From Myxococcales bacterium (GTDB lineage: Bacteria; Myxococcota_A; Polyangia; Palsa-1104; JAEUJZ01), in the NCBI GenBank assembly GCA_016794365.1, contig JAEUKB010000021.1, positions 124,001 through 188,000 on the forward strand: a stretch of 64,000 nucleotides of DNA. The letters are read 5' to 3'. Both the position numbers and the translations under genes were made by a program. Within the stretch, counting starts at the first letter, position 1. Each line of letters opens with the position of its first letter. Positions 1 through 10,696 of this stretch are shown in pieces. Below the pieces are notes generated by a model, which worked only from the letters and a program-made list of their open reading frames with translations, was not told the origin of the DNA and ran no database searches.

Positions 1-1
1 G

Positions 2-1423
2 CTAGAAGCCCGGCGTGCAGGCGTGCGGCTGATCCTTACCTTGTCGAACAACTGGGCGGACTTTGGCGGCGTGCCAATGTACCTGCGCTGGCTCGGACTT
101 TCGGCGGAAGGCAGTGGCAAGGAAGCGTTTTATTCCGATGAGCGCGCCCATGCCCTGTTCCGCGCGCATGTTGGACGGATTGTCACGCGGGTGAGCAGCC
201 TGACCGGGATTCGCTACAGCGACGATCCCACCATCATGGCCTGGGAGCTGATGAATGAATCCACCGTCGATACGCCCCATGGCCGCGCCGTCCGCCTGGC
301 CTGGGTGCGAGAGATGGCGCGCTTTATCAAGACCTTCGACCACAACCACCTGGTCGCCGCCGGGCTGTGGGGATACGCCATGCGCTCGGAGCGGGCCGAC
401 TTTGCGGCGGTGCATTCCCTACCGGACATCGACTACGTAGACAGCCACCTCTATATGCAGAACGGGCAGGGCAATGCCTCGCTGTTGCGGATGTACGACC
501 TGCTGGATGACCGGGCGCTCGTTGCTGCGCGGATCGTGAAAAAGCCCCTGGTCATCGGTGAGTTCGGCTTCCGCACCGACCAAGGCCCAACCTACCTGGG
601 CTTGCCCCGGGCGCGCTGGTTTGCCGAGCTGCTCTCGCGGCACTTTCAAAACCACGGGGCCGGGGCCCTGGCCTGGATCTACGAGCCGTTCAAAGCCAAG
701 CCCCGTGACTTCGGTATCTACATCGATCGCAGCAGCACCGATGATGTCCGCGCCGTCATGCGCTCGTTTGGTCACAAGACGCTGCGCAATGAGCCCTTTG
801 CCGAAAATCCGCGCCTACAGAAGGCAGCCGGGGACGGGCCGCTCTATCAGGTTGATCAGGTGCTGCACGGGTCCAGCAAGATCCACGCGGCCTGGCACAA
901 GCTCCCCTCGGGCGATCTGGCGCTGCGCATTCCCCCGTCCGAGTTTCGCTCTGCGCGCTTTGAGCGGCTCGGGTTCTGGGACGGCAAGCCCGCTGCGCAC
1001 TTTTACGGGGCCGAAAGTGGCGATGTCGAGTTCCGCTTTGCGCTGCCCACCGATGCCCATGCCCTGCAAGCGTTGTCCGCGCTGGTGGTCGAAGCGCGCT
1101 TGTCGGCAGAGTGGCCCGGCGTTGCCTCTCCTCCCGACGGCGGCTCCCTGGTTCGGGTGGAGCTAGACGGCACGCTCATCGAAGCCCAAAAGACCGCCAT
1201 TGATGATGGTCGCGGCGGCTGGCTGCGCTTTACGCTCGGTGACCAGGCCCGCTTGCGCTCCCTTGTGCGTGGCGAGCACACCTTGCGCTTTGTGGTCTTG
1301 CCGGGACCGCTCGCCCACGGGCTGTGCATCTACGGCGACGCCCGCGATCCCGCGCTCGACCAGCGAGACTTTGGTCCCCTGCGCATCCTGCTGCGCGGCC
1401 CGGCCCCGGTTCCCAAGAAGTAA
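2..1423 (+). CDS. GH5 mannan endo-1,4-beta-mannosidase (5' truncated by window edge)
   Basis: The reading frame is open from base 2, so the GTG at 23 is an internal valine and the true N-terminus lies outside the window. The visible part begins in a strand of the TIM barrel (GVRLILTLSNNW, DFGG) typical of plant and bacterial GH5 mannanases of the GH5_7 type. The acid/base glutamate is in WELMNE (Glu codon 257-259) and the nucleophile is in VIGEFGF (Glu codon 560-562), so both catalytic residues are present. After the barrel, at about codon 270 of the visible protein, a region of about 190 residues looks beta-rich and could be an accessory sandwich domain. The enzyme would hydrolyse beta-1,4-mannan backbones and is normally secreted, but the signal peptide cannot be seen. 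It converges on the YbjN gene with a 24-bp gap. Family assignment is firm; exact substrate is inferred. Confidence 0.85.
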   Translation, partial: LEARRAGVRLILTLSNNWADFGGVPMYLRWLGLSAEGSGKEAFYSDERAHALFRAHVGRIVTRVSSLTGIRYSDDPTIMAWELMNESTVDTPHGRAVRLAWVREMARFIKTFDHNHLVAAGLWGYAMRSERADFAAVHSLPDIDYVDSHLYMQNGQGNASLLRMYDLLDDRALVAARIVKKPLVIGEFGFRTDQGPTYLGLPRARWFAELLSRHFQNHGAGALAWIYEPFKAKPRDFGIYIDRSSTDDVRAVMRSFGHKTLRNEPFAENPRLQKAAGDGPLYQVDQVLHGSSKIHAAWHKLPSGDLALRIPPSEFRSARFERLGFWDGKPAAHFYGAESGDVEFRFALPTDAHALQALSALVVEARLSAEWPGVASPPDGGSLVRVELDGTLIEAQKTAIDDGRGGWLRFTLGDQARLRSLVRGEHTLRFVVLPGPLAHGLCIYGDARDPALDQRDFGPLRILLRGPAPVPKK

Positions 1424-1447
1424 TCCGCGACGTTTTGCCCCGAGTCG

Positions 1448-1924
1448 CTACGACTTGGTCGGGTCGGGCCGATCGTCGGCTTCGATCTCGTCAATCGCCA
1501 GCGCGGGCGCTCGGTCCCCGCCGATGACTTGCAGCAGCCCCGGCAGGTACTTGTCCATCATCACCACCGCCCAGTAGACCGCGCTGCGGCACATCGGCTC
1601 CGACAGCTCGCAGTCTTCGACATCCACGCTGCTCTTGAAGCGGATCTCGCCATCGGAGTAGTCCAGCTCGAAGTTGCCGATGACCATGCCGTAGTTGGCG
1701 CGGGTAATGAACTCGGCGACCGCTGCACGCTTGCGCTCGGGCGCTTTGATCGGACAGATGGCGTAAAACAGAAACTGCTGGTCGTCTTCCCGCGTCTGGG
1801 CGTAGCAGGTCCAGCTACCGCTTGTCCCCTGGTAGCTGGTCTTTAGCACGCACTTGTTCTCCAGCGCCGCAAAGTCCCAGCCGTCCTTGCGCAGGAAGTC
1901 CTGCACCACCTTGAGTAACCGCAT
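1448..1924 (-). CDS. YbjN-domain protein, last gene of a Septu-like operon
   Basis: This is a small acidic protein of 158 residues with the features of the YbjN family, which adopts a type III secretion chaperone-like fold. A short N-terminal helix (FLRKDGWDF) precedes alternating strands (WTCYAQTREDDQQFLFYAICP), a block reading EFITRANYGMVIGNFELD, and a closing helix (VYWAVVMMDKYLPGL). The C-terminal tail is acidic. No catalytic residues are evident; YbjN proteins are usually thought to bind other proteins. The gene starts 12 bp after the stop of the HNH gene and is probably co-transcribed with it. Its presence beside an ATPase/HNH pair suggests a chaperone, inhibitor or regulatory role, which is inference only. 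The ATG at 1924 has no strong ribosome binding site, in line with coupling to the gene before it. Confidence 0.75.
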   Translation of the reverse strand: MRLLKVVQDFLRKDGWDFAALENKCVLKTSYQGTSGSWTCYAQTREDDQQFLFYAICPIKAPERKRAAVAEFITRANYGMVIGNFELDYSDGEIRFKSSVDVEDCELSEPMCRSAVYWAVVMMDKYLPGLLQVIGGDRAPALAIDEIEADDRPDPTKS

Positions 1925-1936
1925 GTCTTAGGGAGC

Positions 1937-2707
1937 TTACTTCGATTTGGACCGTTTCGGCTTGCTTAGGGCGCGCGGCTGGTCGGGGCTCGGCATTTGC
2001 TCTGGCTCCTTTTGGTTCACCAGTGCGGCGGGAAGAGCGACCAGCTGTTCCTTGCTGGTGATCCCCTGGCGGCGCAGCTCTTTGGCCAGAAACGGATGAT
2101 CCTTCTCCAGAAAGTCCAGGTTGACGCGGGCCTGGCGAAAGTGATCCAGCGCATGCTTGCGCGTCTCGACCGGGCGCGCATCGTTGAGCTTGAGCCGTTC
2201 GATCGACGCCTTCACCTGGGCCGCCGTGATCTCGTCCAGGGCTTTGCTCGGCGACACCAGCAGCGTCACCACGTCCAGACAAAACCAGCCATCTTCAATC
2301 GAGACCGGGTCCAGCACGTCCGAATACTGGTTTTTGCAGGTATTGGCGTAGGCACAGGCCAGCCGAAAGTTCGTCCACTCGTACGCCAAGCTGGGATCGG
2401 CAGGGTTGCTCTTGGCGACAACGTGATCGACGCCGGGCCCGCTGGTGCGCTCGATGCGGTAGCAGTAGTAGGCACAGATGCCCCGGTAGGACTCGTACAG
2501 CTCGTCTAGGCAGCTTGTCCAATACGGGAAGTCTGCGACCTGCTTACGTACCGACTTGCCCGCGATCTTCTTCGTCGCCGATGGCTTTTGCCCGGACATC
2601 TTGTGCGGCAGTGGCTTGCCAAGAAGCAGCGCCAGCACGTTTTGTCCCGGCTTGCGCACCTTGTCTTCAAAAGACGCAGGTTCTGGCGCAAGAATCAGTC
2701 GAATCAT
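1937..2707 (-). CDS. HNH endonuclease, PtuB-like (Septu-like system)
   Basis: This 256-residue protein carries an HNH nuclease core in its middle third. A cysteine pair (CAYYC) is followed by GVDHVVAKS, where the histidine is the expected general base. TNFRLAC supplies the Asn position, and CAYANTCKN a second cysteine pair. This layout matches the HNH family found with retron and Septu ATPases (PtuB). The N-terminus is Lys/Arg rich and the C-terminus ends in a basic tail, both suited to nucleic acid binding. Its ATG overlaps the stop of the ATPase gene by four bases (ATGA, 2704-2707), so the two are translationally coupled. In Septu the pair is an anti-phage effector. Here the function is inferred from domains and pairing. 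The third catalytic residue of the HNH motif could not be assigned with certainty. Confidence 0.75.
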   Translation of the reverse strand: MIRLILAPEPASFEDKVRKPGQNVLALLLGKPLPHKMSGQKPSATKKIAGKSVRKQVADFPYWTSCLDELYESYRGICAYYCYRIERTSGPGVDHVVAKSNPADPSLAYEWTNFRLACAYANTCKNQYSDVLDPVSIEDGWFCLDVVTLLVSPSKALDEITAAQVKASIERLKLNDARPVETRKHALDHFRQARVNLDFLEKDHPFLAKELRRQGITSKEQLVALPAALVNQKEPEQMPSPDQPRALSKPKRSKSK

Positions 2708-4023
2708 GGACGCTTCGTCTCTGCCTGAATCAGTCCGTGCCGCCAGCCAAAGGCCCGCCAGTCTACCCAGAACGGATCATCGCCCGGCATCGAGCAGCGC
2801 AGCGCTTCGTACACCTGCTCGAAGGCCTGCTTTTGCGGGTCTGGCTGCGCCATCAGCGTGCGAGCGTCGGCCAGGGCGCGCTGGGCTTCCAGCGACCGCG
2901 CTTCCCCCAAGTCGAACACATCAGAGCGCAGCCAGGCAGACGCATCCCCCCTGCGGTGCCAGTTGTCCCGCTGTAGCACCACGTCTTTTTTGCCGTTTTG
3001 TGTCACCAGATCGAAGACCCACAGCGAGTCTTGGCTCGGATCGAACACGGGCTCCATCGACGCCAGCAGCATCGGCGAGTGCGTCACCGCCACAATCTGC
3101 ACGCTGATCTTGTCGTTGTCCGCCAGCGCTGACATCACCTTCATGAGTGAGCGGAGGATCTGCCGCTGCCACGCTGGATGCAGGTGCGCTTCGATCTCAT
3201 CGATCAGGAAGATGATCTGCTTGGTGGGCTTTTGGTTGAGCAGCTGGCTCGCGCGCACATGCTCTTGCCAGGCCCAGACCAGCAGATAGGACAGCGCAGC
3301 GATTCTCCGAATGGCTGCCGAGGCATGGACAATCGCCACATCCTTTCCGTACGGCATCTTCACGGTCGGCATATCCCGCACGTCATCCAAGCTGATGCGA
3401 GTTAGCTCGCCGGGGGCCAGCCGCTCTGTCTCACCGGGCGACAGCGTGTCGAGCGCTCGGCAGAGCTGGGCAAAGGCTTTGCCGTTTTTGTTTTGCCACA
3501 AGGCCCAGTCACGGATCAGGCCGTTACACAGCACTTCTGTGCGGGTTGCGTCGTTTGGGTTTTTGCGCTCCAAGCCATCCCAGACTTCCGATGCCCGGAA
3601 CAGGTAGGCGTCTGGACGATTGGGCGCATCGATGCCCTTGTCTTGGTGCTGCTTCCAGTAGTTGCGCGCCGGATCCCAGACCGAAAAGCTGCCATCCACT
3701 TGCGCGTACAGGACCATCCCCGGACTGGCGGGCCGACCCTTTTTGGATGTCCAGGTCTGGCTCTTCCAGTCGAACTCACTCGGGTGCGCGATCGACTTGG
3801 TCTGACTGTCAAACGCAAACGAGATGATCGACTTGTCTCTGCTGCCGCTCGCCGGACGTGCCGGATAGTGCGCCCAGGTCCGGGTCAGCGCCCACCATGC
3901 GATGTCGAGCAAGAAGCTCTTGCCCAGCCCGTTGTCCCCCGTGATGAGGTTGACACGCGGGCTCAGGTCTATCTCGAGCTGTTTGGTCGGCCCGACGTGA
4001 GCCAGCGACAGTTGGCGAAGCAT
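2704..4023 (-). CDS. AAA/ABC-type ATPase, PtuA-like (Septu-like system)
   Basis: The start was set at the ATG complementary to 4021-4023, giving 439 residues beginning MLRQLSLAHVGP. An AAGG Shine-Dalgarno sits about seven bases upstream. A longer in-frame start at 4146 would run into glgP. Walker A is GDNGLGKS (residues 29-36), placed right at the N-terminus as in SMC/OLD-like ABC ATPases. Walker B is IIFLIDEIEAHLHP near residue 290, followed by the H-loop region AVTHSPMLLASM. Between them is an insertion of more than 200 residues. This is the architecture of PtuA-type ATPases. The ATGA overlap with an HNH nuclease gene strengthens that call. The gene begins only eight bases after the glycogen phosphorylase stop, so it is likely transcribed from the glgP promoter. 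A housekeeping SMC-like role cannot be excluded. Confidence 0.8.
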   Translation of the reverse strand: MLRQLSLAHVGPTKQLEIDLSPRVNLITGDNGLGKSFLLDIAWWALTRTWAHYPARPASGSRDKSIISFAFDSQTKSIAHPSEFDWKSQTWTSKKGRPASPGMVLYAQVDGSFSVWDPARNYWKQHQDKGIDAPNRPDAYLFRASEVWDGLERKNPNDATRTEVLCNGLIRDWALWQNKNGKAFAQLCRALDTLSPGETERLAPGELTRISLDDVRDMPTVKMPYGKDVAIVHASAAIRRIAALSYLLVWAWQEHVRASQLLNQKPTKQIIFLIDEIEAHLHPAWQRQILRSLMKVMSALADNDKISVQIVAVTHSPMLLASMEPVFDPSQDSLWVFDLVTQNGKKDVVLQRDNWHRRGDASAWLRSDVFDLGEARSLEAQRALADARTLMAQPDPQKQAFEQVYEALRCSMPGDDPFWVDWRAFGWRHGLIQAETKRP

Positions 4024-4031
4024 TGCCGACC

Positions 4032-6584
<2,553 letters not shown>

Positions 6585-6773
6585 ACGCGCATCCTACCGG
6601 ACTCCCTCCCAGCCCGGCAAAGCGACTCGCGAAGATTGCGGCACCCTCGCGCAGGATGTGCTCTTGGGTTGCAGGATGTAGGTCCGGTGCTAGCTTTAAC
6701 GGTTCTTTGACCGCTGGGCCCCAAGGTCGGGCGTGTAACCAGCGGACATCACAACCGAACAGGAGCATTTGGT

Positions 6774-7463
6774 ATGGGTGAAGTCATCAACAAGAAAGCA
6801 GCAGCGGACGACATTGCAAAGGACTGTCGCGACACCTTGGCGGCAGCCACGGCCCGAGGCGGGCAGGTCCAGACCCTGGCAGAGCAGTACTTGAAGCCGT
6901 CGATGCAGGTCTTCGAGATGCTGGCGCAGCGCTTGAGTGCGGCAGAGCAGGTGCTGGCCCCACTGCTTGCGGCGCAAGATGCCATCGACGACAGCACCGA
7001 TGCAATGCTGGGTCGGCTGGCCGATGAGCTGTGGAACGACGTGGGGCGGCCCGCCTCGGATCCGATCTACTCGCTGCTCTTTCCCGAAGGCGTCGGCTTT
7101 TATACCGATGGACCGGACGCGGAGCAGCCCCCTCGGATGGAGCTTCTGGCCGAGCTGCTCGAAGCGAACCTGCATCCGAAGCTAGATCCCAAGCGGGTCA
7201 AGGTGCTGGCCAAGCAAGTGCGGGATGCGGCCAAGGCGCTCCGCGCGGCGGTAGACAAGACGACGACGCCGCGCACCGATGTGGCCACGCTGGGGCGGGC
7301 GCGGACGGCGGTGGCGCGCAGCCTCCAGATGTCGCTGTCGAACCTCAAGCGCCACTATCGGGCGCAGGGGCTGTCGGAAAGCGACATCCACGCCATCATT
7401 CCTGACCGGGGACGCCCGCGAAACCGGGTGACCCCTCCGGCTCCGCAGCCGCCCGCGCCGTAA
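6774..7463 (+). CDS. Hypothetical helical protein
   Basis: This 229-residue soluble protein has no family I can name. It has a predicted all-helical body rich in Ala, Leu, Asp and Lys, with heptad-like stretches (residues 30-75 and 120-190). A short Pro-containing segment around ELWNDVGRPASDP divides it, and it ends in a Pro/Arg tail (RGRPRNRVTPPAP). There is no signal peptide or transmembrane segment. The ATG is preceded by AGGAG at a spacing of about nine bases, so the start is well supported. It is divergent from glgP and is followed by the 42-bp-phased palindrome array, then by the convergent CAP gene. Coding is supported by length, ribosome site and codon use; the function is unknown. 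Confidence 0.7.
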   Translation: MGEVINKKAAADDIAKDCRDTLAAATARGGQVQTLAEQYLKPSMQVFEMLAQRLSAAEQVLAPLLAAQDAIDDSTDAMLGRLADELWNDVGRPASDPIYSLLFPEGVGFYTDGPDAEQPPRMELLAELLEANLHPKLDPKRVKVLAKQVRDAAKALRAAVDKTTTPRTDVATLGRARTAVARSLQMSLSNLKRHYRAQGLSESDIHAIIPDRGRPRNRVTPPAPQPPAP

Positions 7464-7489
7464 AGTCGGTGGTCTAGACAGAAAATCGG

Positions 7490-7762
7490 GATCCAGGCGG
7501 GCTGGATCGGGGGTTTGGGTCTGGATCCTGGGATCCAGGCGGGCTGGATCGGGGGGATGAGTGCGGGATGGTCGATCTCGCGGCGGCCTGGATGGGGGGA
7601 CCGGGCTGGCGGGGCCGATCCAGCCCGGCTGGATCAGGGATCGGAGCCTTCAGATGTCGATCCAGGCAGGCTGGATCGCGCAGCGGGCACAGGCTGGGGG
7701 CTTTCGCGGGCGGCTGGATCGCGCACTGCGGGCTCGGATCCCCGATCCAGCCGGGCTGGATC
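7490..7762. repeat. Array of 19-bp GATCCAG palindromes with 42-bp period
   Basis: The 329-bp stretch between two convergent genes holds no convincing gene. Five near-perfect copies of GATCCAGSCNGGCTGGATC lie at 7490-7508, 7532-7550, 7617-7635, 7659-7677 and 7744-7762. Two decayed copies, intact only in the right half, lie at 7574-7594 and 7702-7720. Start-to-start distances are 42, 42, 43, 42, 43 and 42 bp, close to four turns of B-DNA. The decayed copies occupy the third place in each of two 127-bp blocks, suggesting a larger duplication unit. Spacers are not conserved. The array could be a cluster of protein binding sites, a REP/BIME-like element, or a terminator region for the flanking convergent genes. 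Periodicity was measured directly from coordinates. Confidence 0.85.
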
Positions 7763-7792
7763 GGCCAATCTGTAGTCCTTGGGCCGCTGCGG

Positions 7793-8620
7793 CTAGCGGG
7801 TGCCGAGGATGACGGTCCAGCGGCCTGCGGTGGTGGCGATGCCTGCGAAGCGGACATCCGGGTGAAGCAGGTTGCCCCGGCTGGAAGCGAGCAGGGCGGT
7901 CACGGCTTCTTCAGGCGACTGCGGGCCTTTGGTCAGGCAGCCCACGGTGCGGCCTGCAAACCCGGCGCTCTTGCTGCGGCTGGCGATGCTCTCGCCGCTC
8001 GGGCTCTGGGTGCCGAAGTAGTCGCGCTGGGCCATGTCGGCGCAGTGCTCGTGGGCGGCGGTTCCGAGCTGATCGGACAGCTCCAGAAGGGGCTGGCTGG
8101 CTCTGCGGCGCTCTTCGTTGATAAGGCGCAGCACGGACAGGCGCAGCTCGCGGACATCGCTCATCTGAAGCGACGGGGGCGTGCCCAAGATGAACGTCCA
8201 CAGGCCGTCGCTTGTGCCGACCCCGATGTGCTGATAGGTCTCGGACAATAGGTGCTTTTGGTACTGGGCGCTGGCGAGCCACTCGCGGATGACGCCATCG
8301 GGCTGCTCGGCCCCATCGGCCACCAGGATCTCGGTCTTGCCTTCATACCCGGCGCGACGTGCCTTGGCCGCCACCGGATCCCCTTCGGGGGTGGCGTTGC
8401 CCAGGTAGCCGCGCTGATCCATGTCGGTGGCGTGGGCCTGGGCCACTTGAAACAGGACGGGGAGCGCTTGCAGCGGATGCAGGCTGAGCTTGCTGCGCTC
8501 CTCATTGACCAGGACGAGCGCACGCTCCAGCGCCTTGGGATCGGGCCCCCCCGGCTTGCCTTTGCGCAGCCCGAGCAGGTCGTTTAGGTCGATGTGTACG
8601 TCGATTGGCTTTTGCGGCAT
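7793..8620 (-). CDS. Tandem CAP/SCP-like domain protein with degenerate active sites
   Basis: The start chosen is the ATG at 8620, which follows GGAGG; it yields 275 residues starting MPQKPIDVHIDL. Two CAP (CRISP/antigen 5/PR-1) domains lie in tandem. The first runs at about residues 30-150 (VNEERSKLSLHPLQALP to QHIGVGTSDGLWTFILG) and the second at about 160-275 (INEERRRASQPLLELS to FAGIATTAGRWTVILG). Bacterial CAP proteins are usually exported and carry conserved His and Glu residues in a cleft. Here the usual histidine after the DM..R.Y(L/F) block is replaced (GYLGNATPEGD and DYFGTQSPSGE), so the cleft looks altered in both copies. No good signal peptide is present even from the alternative start at 8659. 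It is divergent from pfk across 85 bp. Family assignment is good; function is unknown. Confidence 0.75.
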   Translation of the reverse strand: MPQKPIDVHIDLNDLLGLRKGKPGGPDPKALERALVLVNEERSKLSLHPLQALPVLFQVAQAHATDMDQRGYLGNATPEGDPVAAKARRAGYEGKTEILVADGAEQPDGVIREWLASAQYQKHLLSETYQHIGVGTSDGLWTFILGTPPSLQMSDVRELRLSVLRLINEERRRASQPLLELSDQLGTAAHEHCADMAQRDYFGTQSPSGESIASRSKSAGFAGRTVGCLTKGPQSPEEAVTALLASSRGNLLHPDVRFAGIATTAGRWTVILGTR

Positions 8621-8705
8621 GCCCCCTCCAGCGGCCCAAAAGAAAATGGACCAGGCCATGATAGCACGGGACTTTGCGCAGCCTCCGACGCTAGAATGCC
8701 GGGCC

Positions 8706-9794
8706 ATGAGCAGGATCAAGACCATCGCGATCTCAACCGGCGGCGGCGACTGCCCCGGACTCAACGCTGTCATTCGAGCGGCCACCAAGAGCGCCATCCT
8801 CCAGCACGGCTGGCGCGTCCTCGGCATCGAGGAAGGCTATAACGGCCTGATCTGGCCTGACCGGATCAAAGAGCTGACGCTGTGGAACATTCGCGGGATC
8901 TTGCCTCGGGGCGGAACGATCCTGGGCACCACCAACCGCTCGAACCCGTTTGCGATCAAGATGGTCGAAAACGGCACCGAGGTGACGCGCGACCTGTCAG
9001 ACACGGTGATTCAGAACGCGCGGTCGCTGGGGATTGATGCGCTGATCAACATCGGCGGCGATGGCACCCAGACGATCGGGCTGAAGCTGCACCAAAAGGG
9101 CCTGCCGATCGTCGGGGTTCCCAAGACGATCGACAACGACCTGTCGGCGACTGAGACCACCTTCGGCTTTGACACCGCTGTCCATGCCGCGACCGATGCG
9201 ATGGACCGGCTGCACACGACCGCCGAGTCGCACAAGCGCATCATGCTGGTCGAGGTGATGGGACGCGACGCGGGGTGGATCGCGCTGCACTCGGGGCTGG
9301 CGGGCGGATCGAACGTGATCCTGCTGCCCGAGATTCCGTTTACGATCGAGCGCGTCTGCGAGCACATCCGCAAGCGCGAGTTTTCGGGTCGGCGCGCCAC
9401 GATCATCATGGTGGCTGAAGGGGTGGCGGTTCCGCCCGACCTGCCGCCGGACCTGATCGAAGAGTGGAACCGAACGCCACGCCGGGGCGCGGTGAGTCAC
9501 CTGCTGGCCGAAGCGATCATTCGTCAGACTGGGCGTGAGGTTCGGGTGACGGTGCTCGGCCACACGCAGCGCGGCGGCACGCCTTCGCCGTTTGACCGGG
9601 TGCTGTCCACGCGCTTTGGGGTGGCTGCGGTCGAAATGATTGCGCAGGGCAAGCTAGGTCACATGGCGGCAGTGCGCGGGGAAGAGATCATCTCGGTGCC
9701 GCTGGAGCAAGCGGTCGCTCGGCAGAAGCTGGTCGATCCGAATGGTGAGCTGGTGCGCGTGGGCCGCTCGATTGGGATATGTTTCGGGTCATGA
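8706..9794 (+). CDS. pfkA: 6-phosphofructokinase, group III (probably ATP-dependent)
   Basis: This 362-residue enzyme phosphorylates fructose-6-phosphate at the committed step of glycolysis. The N-terminal loop ISTGGGDCPGLNAVIR and the catalytic PKTIDND (residues 139-145) are intact. The phosphate donor loop reads INIGGDGTQ (residues 115-122). The residue that is Asp in PPi-using enzymes is therefore Gly, which points to ATP. The residue before TIDND is Lys, as in the actinobacterial group III enzymes, where Gly plus Lys goes with ATP use. MGRDAGW and GHTQRGGTPSPFDR complete the family signature. The ATG at 8706 was chosen over the long upstream extension because homology begins at MSRIKTIAISTGGG. 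Its stop overlaps the MoxR start by ATGA, implying coupled translation. Confidence 0.95.
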   Translation: MSRIKTIAISTGGGDCPGLNAVIRAATKSAILQHGWRVLGIEEGYNGLIWPDRIKELTLWNIRGILPRGGTILGTTNRSNPFAIKMVENGTEVTRDLSDTVIQNARSLGIDALINIGGDGTQTIGLKLHQKGLPIVGVPKTIDNDLSATETTFGFDTAVHAATDAMDRLHTTAESHKRIMLVEVMGRDAGWIALHSGLAGGSNVILLPEIPFTIERVCEHIRKREFSGRRATIIMVAEGVAVPPDLPPDLIEEWNRTPRRGAVSHLLAEAIIRQTGREVRVTVLGHTQRGGTPSPFDRVLSTRFGVAAVEMIAQGKLGHMAAVRGEEIISVPLEQAVARQKLVDPNGELVRVGRSIGICFGS

Positions 9795-10648
9795 CAGCGC
9801 AAACCACCCGCTTTGCCGGGACGGAATCTTATGTCGCGACGCCGGATCTGATGGTCGCGGTCAACGCCGCGATCACGCTGGGCAGGCCGCTGCTGGTCAA
9901 GGGAGAGCCAGGCACCGGCAAGACCGTGCTGGCCGAAGAGATCGCGCGGGCACTGGGCAAGCCGCTCATCCGCTGGCACATCAAGTCCACGACCAAGGCG
10001 CAGCACGGGCTGTATGAATACGATGCGGTGGCGCGGCTTCGGGACTCGCAGCTGGGCGACGCGCGCGTCCACGACATCGGGCACTACATCGTGCGCGGCA
10101 AGCTGTGGGAAGCCTTCGCGGCGGACGCGCCCCCGGTCCTTTTGATCGATGAGATCGACAAGGCGGACATTGAGTTCCCCAACGATCTGCTGACCGAGCT
10201 GGACCGGATGGAGTTCTACGTCTACGAGACGAAGCAGACCATCGCGGCACGCAACCGACCCATCGTCATCATCACGTCGAACAACGAAAAAGAGCTGCCG
10301 GACGCCTTCCTGCGCCGCTGCTTCTTTCACTACATCCGCTTTCCAGACGCCGAGACGATGACCAAGATCGTGGGCGTTCACTATCCGCTGCTCAAGAGCG
10401 CGCTGCTGCGGGAAGCCCTGGCGGTGTTCTATGAGCTGCGGGAGGTGCCGGGGCTCAAGAAGCGCCCGAGCACGTCGGAGCTACTCGACTGGATCAAGCT
10501 GCTGGTGTGTGAAGACCTGTCGCCCGAAGCGCTCCGCAGCCGGGATCCGCACAAGATCCTGCCGCCGCTGATTGGGGCGCTGCTAAAAAGCGAGCAAGAC
10601 CTGGCGCTGGTCGAGCGTCTGGCGGCGCACGTTCGGCGCGGACGCTAG
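9791..10648 (+). CDS. MoxR-family AAA+ ATPase
   Basis: This is a 285-residue AAA+ protein. Walker A is GEPGTGKT (residues 38-45), Walker B is VLLIDEIDKAD (about 116-126), and the sensor region is IITSNNEKELPDAFLRRC, followed by a helical lid. The sequence is of the MoxR type, chaperone-like ATPases that usually activate or insert cofactors into partner proteins and are normally encoded next to a VWA-domain protein. No VWA gene follows here: the next gene is on the other strand 48 bp away. The ATG at 9791 gives the four-base ATGA overlap with pfkA and matches family starts better than the ATG at 9779. Coupling to phosphofructokinase suggests that they share expression. Identity as MoxR-type is secure; the client is unknown. 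Confidence 0.88.
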   Translation: MTAQTTRFAGTESYVATPDLMVAVNAAITLGRPLLVKGEPGTGKTVLAEEIARALGKPLIRWHIKSTTKAQHGLYEYDAVARLRDSQLGDARVHDIGHYIVRGKLWEAFAADAPPVLLIDEIDKADIEFPNDLLTELDRMEFYVYETKQTIAARNRPIVIITSNNEKELPDAFLRRCFFHYIRFPDAETMTKIVGVHYPLLKSALLREALAVFYELREVPGLKKRPSTSELLDWIKLLVCEDLSPEALRSRDPHKILPPLIGALLKSEQDLALVERLAAHVRRGR

Positions 10649-10696
10649 CAGAAGAAGTGCGCACGGCAGTGGCCAGGGCGGGCGCGGGGGCTTTGG

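Noticed and set aside
7490-7762. CRISPR array
   Set aside because: Repeats are 19-bp full palindromes with spacers of only 23-24 bp that are GC-rich and partly contain further half-sites; no cas gene is nearby.
9791-10648. MoxR-VWA-type maturation operon
   Set aside because: No VWA or transglutaminase gene follows; the next gene is convergent.
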